A stretch of 64,000 bases of DNA. It comes from Psoroptes ovis (taxonomy: Eukaryota > Arthropoda > Arachnida > Sarcoptiformes > Psoroptidae). Below are positions 57,587 to 64,000 of this stretch, in pieces. The notes below the pieces were generated by a model. The model was not told the DNA's origin. It searched no databases and saw only the letters and a program-made list of their open reading frames with translations. The first letter of the stretch is position 1. The number at the start of each line of letters is the position of its first letter. A program made the translations under genes and the position numbers. Location of the stretch: contig PQWQ01000006.1 in NCBI GenBank assembly GCA_002943765.1, positions 806,001 through 870,000 of the forward strand, given 5' to 3'.

Positions 57587-58441
57587 TTGAAAAAATAATA
57601 ATCCAAATTTCAAAATTATCTAACAATGAATATATACCATAACATAAATCAACAAATTCAATTATATAATTATTTTTATGCATTCATCATTGAAAATTAT
57701 GCCTAAAATTTTGTTTATTTTTCAAATTTTCACCGAATTTTTTTCTCATCTTAAACATCCATTAATCTCCTAAAAGGGTCAATAGCTATGATAAGTTAGT
57801 AACTAATATAATATAACGAATTATAATTATTATCAATCATATACATCAATATACACACATCACATACAGGACATACCAATAATCATATACACAAACAACA
57901 ATTATAGATATATCATTATCATTTAAAATTGTCAAACAATTTCATTCAAATGATATATACAAATAATAAAACTTGTCATGTAATAATGTTATTACACTGT
58001 TGTATAAAGAATCGAAATACAAAACATATGAAAATATAAAATTCTGTTGGAATTTTAATTTCATTCATTCTCAATTTATTTTTGTATATTTTAGTTTTAC
58101 ATTAACAAAATTATAAAAATGAAACAAATTATCTAGTTTTTTTCTCCATTCGTTATTATTATTCATCTGTGTTTTTCTTTTTTCTTATTCTTTTGAATAT
58201 TTTCACTTTGATTTCTTATTTTCTAATTATTATTATCTTGGGTCTTTAATTTTTCATTTTTTCAAGGAAATTTTGCAATTAAAATAAAAAATTGAAAAAA
58301 AGATTACGATTTTTCTAACGACTATTTTAACCCCAAAGGTTTTCCGAAATTCAAAAACTTAATCAATTGCGTTGTTGTTATGTTTCCTGATTTATTTCAA
58401 AAATTTGATTGCATCATTATGCGTCTGCAAATCATTCAAAA
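57587..58441. other. RAD6 3' region and upstream of the next gene
   Basis: This is A/T-rich DNA with AATAAA-like signals (for example near 57964). It presumably contains the 3' UTR of RAD6. No other gene was recognised. Confidence 0.45.
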
Positions 58442-58987
58442 ATGTCCAGAAATTGGTTTCGTAAAGATTTCGATTATCTTATCGGTGATCGTTTACAACG
58501 AGTACAACCATATTCAAAAAATCATAAACGATGCGCTCATGATCGACCTAAACATTTGATGAAGCAAAAAATTTATAAGAAAAATGGCAATGGTAACAAT
58601 CAATGGAAATTTGATGCGAAAAAATGGCAGCAGAAATGTTCGACAAATTTTCGTAATGTTAAATATACATTCACTGATCAGCCATTGAATTCAAGATTAA
58701 CTTTGGAACCTAAATTAGATATTCTAAACACGAAAACAATTCTCGATGAGGAAATCAAATTCAAATGGAAACCGGGTATTTTTTCAAATTCAAAATTTGT
58801 TCATATCAAGAATAAGAATCGTAATAAGAATAAACATCAACACCGGAACGATTATGATCGCAATAGAAAAAACAATCAAAATTTGTTTGATAATTGCAAG
58901 AAAAATTCATACTCAAGACAACCGATTATCACAATTGATAATCGACAAAGTGATACATTTGAATTTGATGAGACTATTTTCAATTAA
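58442..58987 (+). CDS. Unrecognised basic protein, 181 residues
   Basis: An open frame starts with the ATG at 58442 (MSRNWFRKDFDYLIGDRLQR); the preceding in-frame start at 58409 is TTG and was not used. The product is strongly basic and rich in Lys, Arg and Asn, with motifs such as KKWQQKCS, KFKWKPG and a Lys/Asn/Arg-rich run (about 130-160). It has no signal peptide or membrane helix. The C-terminus is acidic-aromatic (FEFDETIFN). The composition suits a nuclear or nucleolar protein. It ends only 27 bases from the FTSJ1 stop on the opposite strand. Its length and non-repetitive N-terminal half favour a real gene. I do not recognise a family. Confidence 0.55.
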   Translation: MSRNWFRKDFDYLIGDRLQRVQPYSKNHKRCAHDRPKHLMKQKIYKKNGNGNNQWKFDAKKWQQKCSTNFRNVKYTFTDQPLNSRLTLEPKLDILNTKTILDEEIKFKWKPGIFSNSKFVHIKNKNRNKNKHQHRNDYDRNRKNNQNLFDNCKKNSYSRQPIITIDNRQSDTFEFDETIFN

Positions 58988-59013
58988 TTTTTCTTTTTAG
59001 AATAAAAACATGA

Positions 59014-59916
59014 TTATTTATTATTATCTGGTTTTTCTAATTGATTTGCCTTTTTCAATTCAACAGCTTTTTTATATGGAGGGTCAATGGGTAATTGATT
59101 CGGTTCGTAATATTGATATTTTTCTTTTTGGTCTAGATCTAATGGATATGTTGTATCTGAATCAAATCCTGACAAATCACCACAAGCCATGAATGGTATT
59201 ATTGTACGATTAATATGATATGAATTTTCACATGTTGGAGAAAAATATTTTTCGCATTCACCTTCCATTAATGTATTGAACATTGTTGGTTCATATTTAT
59301 CTGGTGGACTATAATCACGACAAACAGCAAATGATTCGATTGATGATGCACGACTACTTCTTGGCTTAGAAATGATTACTTCTTTGAAAAATATTTTCAA
59401 CTGTAGATACAATAATTCAATATCTTTACCGCGAAATATTTTCGCAACAAATGTTCCACCTGGTTTCAAAATATGTGTAGTAATATTGATTGCTGCCAAT
59501 AATAATTCTGCTTGAATGTATGTATCGATATCATGCAATCCAGTAACATCTGGTGCACCATCACAGACAACAAGATCAGCTGAACATCCATTAAAATGTT
59601 CAATGATGGCTAATGCTGTTGAATGATTTGTTATATCACCTTGTAATTGTATCACACCAGGTATTGGTGCCATTGCTTGTAAATCTACGGCAACAATTTT
59701 ACATGAATCCTTATCATCAGATTTGTATAAACGGCGAGCCAATACTTGTGACCAACTACCGGGTGCAGCACAAAGATCGACACAATATTTAACATTATCT
59801 AATATTTGGAAATGTTCATCGATTTGTAATAATTTGAAAGCCGATCTTGCACGATAACCTTTTTCTTTAGCTAAACGATAATAAATATCGCGTTTGTCTT
59901 TGCCGAATTTTCCCAT
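59014..59916 (-). CDS. FTSJ1: tRNA (cytidine/guanosine-2'-O)-methyltransferase, FTSJ1/TRM7
   Basis: This enzyme methylates the ribose at positions 32 and 34 of the anticodon loop of certain tRNAs. It is a single exon of 300 residues. The N-terminus MGKFGKDKRDIYYRLAKEKG and RARSAFKLLQIDEHF are classic. The SAM-binding motif is VDLCAAPGSWSQVLARRL (about 46-63), and VVCDGAPDVTG holds the catalytic Asp. The remaining KDKE residues are Lys28, the Lys in FVAKIFRG and the Glu in ASSIESFAVC. The size fits FTSJ1 (about 330) with a shorter tail. It is divergent to the haspin gene. Confidence 0.95.
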   Translation of the reverse strand: MGKFGKDKRDIYYRLAKEKGYRARSAFKLLQIDEHFQILDNVKYCVDLCAAPGSWSQVLARRLYKSDDKDSCKIVAVDLQAMAPIPGVIQLQGDITNHSTALAIIEHFNGCSADLVVCDGAPDVTGLHDIDTYIQAELLLAAINITTHILKPGGTFVAKIFRGKDIELLYLQLKIFFKEVIISKPRSSRASSIESFAVCRDYSPPDKYEPTMFNTLMEGECEKYFSPTCENSYHINRTIIPFMACGDLSGFDSDTTYPLDLDQKEKYQYYEPNQLPIDPPYKKAVELKKANQLEKPDNNK

Positions 59917-60476
59917 TTTTATTGATATTATTGATGTGATTAACGATTGATCAAAAACATTTAACTAAAACCATTTGGTGCATATTTCTGCCGAAATGAA
60001 GAAATCAAATCTCTGGTTTCAATGTTATCAAAACAAAGTATTTTCAGTTAAAAAGTGCAAACATGTGTTTCTTTTCACTTTAAACATCATCATATGTTGA
60101 TATCAATCTTTCATATAGAATGTATTGAATTCAAAAAAAGAGGCGCGAAGAAAAAATATCGTTCAAGTTATCATCAAATAATGATGAATTGCGGTGAAAT
60201 CAATGATATCATTTGATTTTTTTAAATGTTATTGTCCTAAATGATTCAATATTCGATATTGAAAATCAGAATACAAATTAATATGAGACGATCATGTTTT
60301 TTTGTTGTTTAATTTCATTTGAAATTCATAAATTCAATTATGAATAGAAAATTCATTCATTTTTGAAATAAAAGACCAGCCAAAATGTATTGTAATTTAC
60401 GAAATTTTTCCTCAAGTTTTTTTGATGATTTTTTTTATAATTATTAAAAATTTTACGAAATCGATTCCCATTTAAA
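59917..60476. other. Divergent promoter region of FTSJ1 and haspin
   Basis: This is 560 bases of A/T-rich DNA between two head-to-head genes. No RNA gene or clear motif was seen. Confidence 0.4.
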
Positions 60477-61955
60477 ATGAACGAAAATGATGAATCAGGA
60501 GATGGCAACAGCAAAGATTCATCAAGTTTCTTCACCAAATTAGTGAGTCAAAAAAAAGTTTTTTGAAATTTTTTATCTGTCCACTCCTCTCTCATAGTTT
60601 AAACAACTTATTGATAATGACCATGGACGTAAATTGATCATGGGGACAATTGAAAATGACGATAATGGTCATAATATCAATCAATTACAATTCGATGAAT
60701 TAAAATTCATTGGTTCTGGTTCGTATGCTGATGTGTTTCGATGGAAAAGTCATCATGACCGGAATGAATGTGTCATCAAAATGATACGATTATTGCCAGA
60801 GGAAATGATGAAACGTATACAATCATCAACAATATTACGACATTCAAGTTATAATGATGCATATCATGAATATTGTATTTCTAATGCATTATCAGATTTA
60901 CAAAAATTTATTTGTACCAGTGATGTTAATTATAAAATCGATTATTATTGTAAGTTATTTCCAAGAATCTATGCAAAATTTTTATCGAACAATTTTGATT
61001 TAATGGATTATGTTAAAAATGATAATTTTAATGAAATATTTGATGACAATGATGATTTCATTAATGAAAATCAGTATTCTATTGATCCATTTCGGGATTA
61101 TTGTTTGCAAAATAATAATGAAAATTACAAAAGTTGCGTAATTAGAGAGAATTTCTTCATCGTAATGGAAAATTGTGGACAGCTAATGGTTGATTTAATT
61201 GATCAGCTGCATCCATTTGCATTGATATCTATATTGAAACAAATAATAATCGGTATGATGATTGCAGAATATTTATTTGAGTTTGAACATCGTGATTTAC
61301 ATTCGGGCAATATATTATTAAAAATGACCAAACAAAATAGAATTAAATTTTTTTTCATGAATAAAAAAATAACAATACCAAGTTATGGTTTTGTGGTCAA
61401 AATTATTGATACAACATTTTCACGTTTGAAATATGGTAAAAATTGAAATAAAATTGTACAAATTGAATAATTTCTTTTACCATTTCAATTTCAGATAATA
61501 TTGTCCATTATAAAGATATGACATGTTTATTTGAAAATTTTAATGAGAAAAAATGCAATCAAAATGAAAAATGTACAAATAAACAACAACGAATGCAAGA
61601 TATGATTTATGAACAAATGTTCAATATAATTAAAAATGAATGGGAAAAGTTTTTCCCTAAAACAAATTGTATTTGGATTAAATATATTATTTATAAAATG
61701 AAAAAATCATTATTAAATCGTATAGAAAAATACAAAGCAAAATTAATTACAACAACAACAATAACTACAACGACAACAATAAATATACGAAGAAATCGTT
61801 CTTCATTCATTCATTATGCAAATATTGTTAATAATCAATTGGAAAATTATAATCATTTAATGGATAAATGTAATAATTTATTGGAATGTTTCAATCATAT
61901 TATGAATAATGATCGAAAATTTAATAATATTATTCCAATTAAATATACACAATAG
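60477..61955 (+). CDS. HASPIN: Haspin-type histone H3-Thr3 kinase, short form
   Basis: Haspin phosphorylates histone H3 on Thr3 in mitosis and recruits the chromosomal passenger complex. Exons are 60477-60542, 60598-61435 and 61495-61955, giving 454 residues. The Gly loop is IGSGSYADVF (about 59-68) and the ATP lysine is in CVIKMIR (about 83). The catalytic loop is EHRDLHSGNILLK (about 252-264), with the haspin-type IIDTTFSRL near 291-299 in place of DFG. KYIIYKMKKSL and the C-terminal helices match the haspin fold. Vertebrate haspin has about 450 residues before the kinase; here there are about 50. An acidic insert (about 160-185, DDNDDF) sits inside the N-lobe region. The Tyr of the usual haspin IIDYTLSR segment is replaced by Thr. 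Confidence 0.85.
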
Positions 61956-62514
61956 TTGACTATAATAATAGAAAATTTATAATAATTCAAAGAGAAAATA
62001 ATTATAAAAAAATAATTTCAATAATAATATAACAATTTAAATTTTTGCTTCAATATTTGACAATTAAAAGATTTGAAAAATTATCAAAAATAATTCCATT
62101 TATTTTTTTAAATAACTACATCAATTCAGATAATAATTCTTAATCGCTAACAATATGAGTTCATATTTATATGTTATGAATAAATAAAATTATTATGATT
62201 ATAATCATGGATACAAATTAGATGAAAATATAATAATTTCATTTCCGCATTTTTGTTTTTGTTTTCAACTTTTTGTTTAGCAGATAATGTATTTGTTTGT
62301 TTTATCATTTGTAATTGTATAATTTGCATAATTAATTTTTATTCATTTCATACTGATGGGTGTTGCCACCGTTGTTAATATTGTTGTTGCTGTAGCTTAT
62401 GGTTTAGAATAACATTTTTTTGATGACATTTATGACAAAAAAATTTTCATTGATTAGATGGAAATAAAGGATTATTTTCATTGTTGAAAATGTCATTAAT
62501 GTTTTCAATTCATA
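61956..62514. other. Convergent 3' region of haspin and the tetraspanin gene
   Basis: This is 559 bases, A/T-rich, between two converging stops. It is probably 3' UTR sequence. No extra gene was seen. Confidence 0.45.
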
Positions 62515-63841
62515 TTAAAAACTATGACCATTAATTGGATGCGCTTTTCTTGTCGGTTGCTGCCTCATTAATCTTGGCTTTGTATGTACTGAACGGCAAA
62601 AATTTACACTTATCAATATGCCTAAAAACTATGTAGAAATTATTTGAATATGATGAATATAATGGAAAAAATTTTCAGAAAAGGAAAATTACCGAAAATG
62701 CAGCTAAACCAACACCTAATAGGATGAACATTTTACATTCTGTTCGTATAAATTCATCGACAAATTGAAGGCAGCCCTATTTGGAAAATTGATTTGAAAA
62801 TTATTTATATGAGAAAAATCAATATCCAATAATAAAATACTTTTTGATTTCTGAATGTACGATTTTCTTCATCATTAGTAGATTGGCATTTTGTTTCATT
62901 TATAGGATGTGGATTTAAATAGGAATTTTTTTGTCGACGATTCGATAAACGGCAACAAGTACGACTAACCGAAAGAATATTTTGATCATTGAAATTGTTA
63001 GCAAATTGATCATCGAGTTGTTTTTGCAGCCATCTTGATTGTCGGTAATCATTTGATGATATGATTCCGCAACATTCAAACTAAAATCATGATTATTGAA
63101 AAAAATTAAATTCGATATTCAACCTGGATTTTGAGATTTACTTTTGTTTGTGCTAAATCAATAGCAGCCGTGTATTGTGAATGAAAACCATATTCATTGC
63201 GTAATAATTTAATAAATTGATCATTTGATGGCTGCTTTGATGATGAAAATATTCTTTCTTTGAATATCAATGCTAACATACCGATTGTTATTTCTAATGA
63301 AAATGTTATCATTAGAAAAAATGTATACTTTTTTTTTAAACAGAGTAAAATAAATCAAATTAAAGTGAAATTTTTGAAATTAAAAAAAAATTCATAGAAG
63401 AAACACTTACAATGAATAATAAGCAACGATTATTTTCGATTGCTATGAAACAGCCACATAATGACATTAAAAATGTCAGCGTTCCAATAAATATCAATAT
63501 CCATGCTAATAATTGTAAAATAGCTAAATTATTTTTCGGTGCAAAAAATAGTAAAAATAATGATGCTAATTCATCTTGTAGCAGATAATATACACCAAAA
63601 ATGAATATGAATATGCTTGAAATCTGATTAGAGGATGCAATAATGATGACCATTGAATAAATGTTGATTGATTTGATGGATAAATAGAATCGAAAATTTC
63701 AATTGAAAAAATTTTCAATCAAAAAAATGGACTAAAATAAAATGAAAGCAACAATATATTTACCCAAAAACAAATGTTGAATAATAATAAAAATTTTTTG
63801 GCACAAATTGCTTCGTCATTTGAATTAAATTCATTCATCAT
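62515..63841 (-). CDS. Tetraspanin
   Basis: Tetraspanins are four-pass membrane organisers. Six exons give 304 residues: 63841-63764, 63623-63411, 63327-63142, 63080-62841, 62776-62693 and 62628-62515. Four hydrophobic segments are seen: LLLFNICFW with ISSIFIFIFGVYYLL (about 18-41), LAWILIFIGTLTFLMSLCGCF (about 61-81), YTFFLMITFSLEITIGMLALIF (about 98-119) and MFILLGVGLAAFSFLGILISV (about 245-265). The large extracellular loop has the diagnostic CCG (162-164) and further Cys residues, including RTCC and KGC. This arrangement fits a tetraspanin with three disulfides. The short cytoplasmic tail is basic. I could not assign it to a named subfamily. Confidence 0.9.
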
Positions 63842-64000
63842 AATTGATTTGAATTTAATTATCATCTTTTTTAAATGATTGAATGAATCAACAAAAAACA
63901 GAGAATAAATTAGCTGGAAATTGATTTATTAGAATTCAAAATGATGGAATAAGTGAAAAATTTCACTGGTTACCGTTTGATTCGATTTACATTTGCACTA

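Noticed and set aside
1..64000. tRNA, rRNA, snRNA genes and CRISPR arrays
   Set aside because: I looked for tRNA B-box-like motifs (GGTTCGAATCC type), conserved snRNA segments and regularly spaced repeats by eye. The only GGTTCGATTC match lies inside the WARS2 coding exon.

Overview
The window is animal nuclear DNA, very AT-rich, with spliced genes. Most introns are about 55-80 bases with plain GT...AG ends, and intergenic DNA is low-complexity A/T sequence. The gene set (MuSK-type receptor kinase, Jun, YY1, AGAP, kinesin-2, class I myosin, CLASP) is metazoan. The compact introns, Asn/Gln-rich proteins and base composition suggest a small arthropod genome, most likely an acariform mite. That assignment is inference; no species marker is present. 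No tRNA, rRNA, CRISPR array or operon was seen.

Layout. 1-9.4 kb: the 5' part of a CLASP gene (minus strand; its remaining exons lie off the left edge), then a long upstream region holding a compact multi-hairpin element that resembles a twister self-cleaving ribozyme (6979-7076) and an unexplained GC-richer patch (8761-8960). 9.5-14.3 kb: a divergent Myo1D-like class I myosin in 19 exons. 14.8-21 kb: a 69-residue membrane protein, mitochondrial tryptophanyl-tRNA synthetase, HSD17B12-type 3-ketoacyl-CoA reductase, LSM2 and ZNF830. 22.1-31.1 kb: AGAP (ArfGAP with GTPase, PH and ankyrin), Jun and TECR. 33.9-39.3 kb: a DNAJB-type J protein and KIF3B. 40.5-45.8 kb: a Gypsy-type LTR retrotransposon on the minus strand with two apparently identical 232-bp LTRs, a 5-bp target duplication and an integrase reading frame broken at two A-tracts. 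46.6-50.6 kb: TTC39 and a YY1-type zinc-finger gene. 51.6-54.6 kb: a receptor tyrosine kinase with Ig, Frizzled, kringle and kinase domains, closest in motif content to MuSK/Nrk. 57-64 kb: RAD6 (UBE2A/B) with an acidic tail, an unrecognised basic protein, FTSJ1, a short haspin kinase and a tetraspanin.

The genes are mostly independent housekeeping and signalling genes. Two of them, HSD17B12-type and TECR-type, catalyse the second and fourth steps of very-long-chain fatty-acid elongation and lie about 11 kb apart. Exon models were built by hand: every listed exon boundary was checked for GT/AG and phase, and the sum of exon lengths is divisible by three in every complete model. The strongest points for a second look are the twister-like element, the young but frame-broken retrotransposon, the MuSK-type receptor with a retained NxxY juxtamembrane motif, the altered leucine zipper and Thr-Pro sites of Jun, and the altered nucleotide-binding elements of the myosin.
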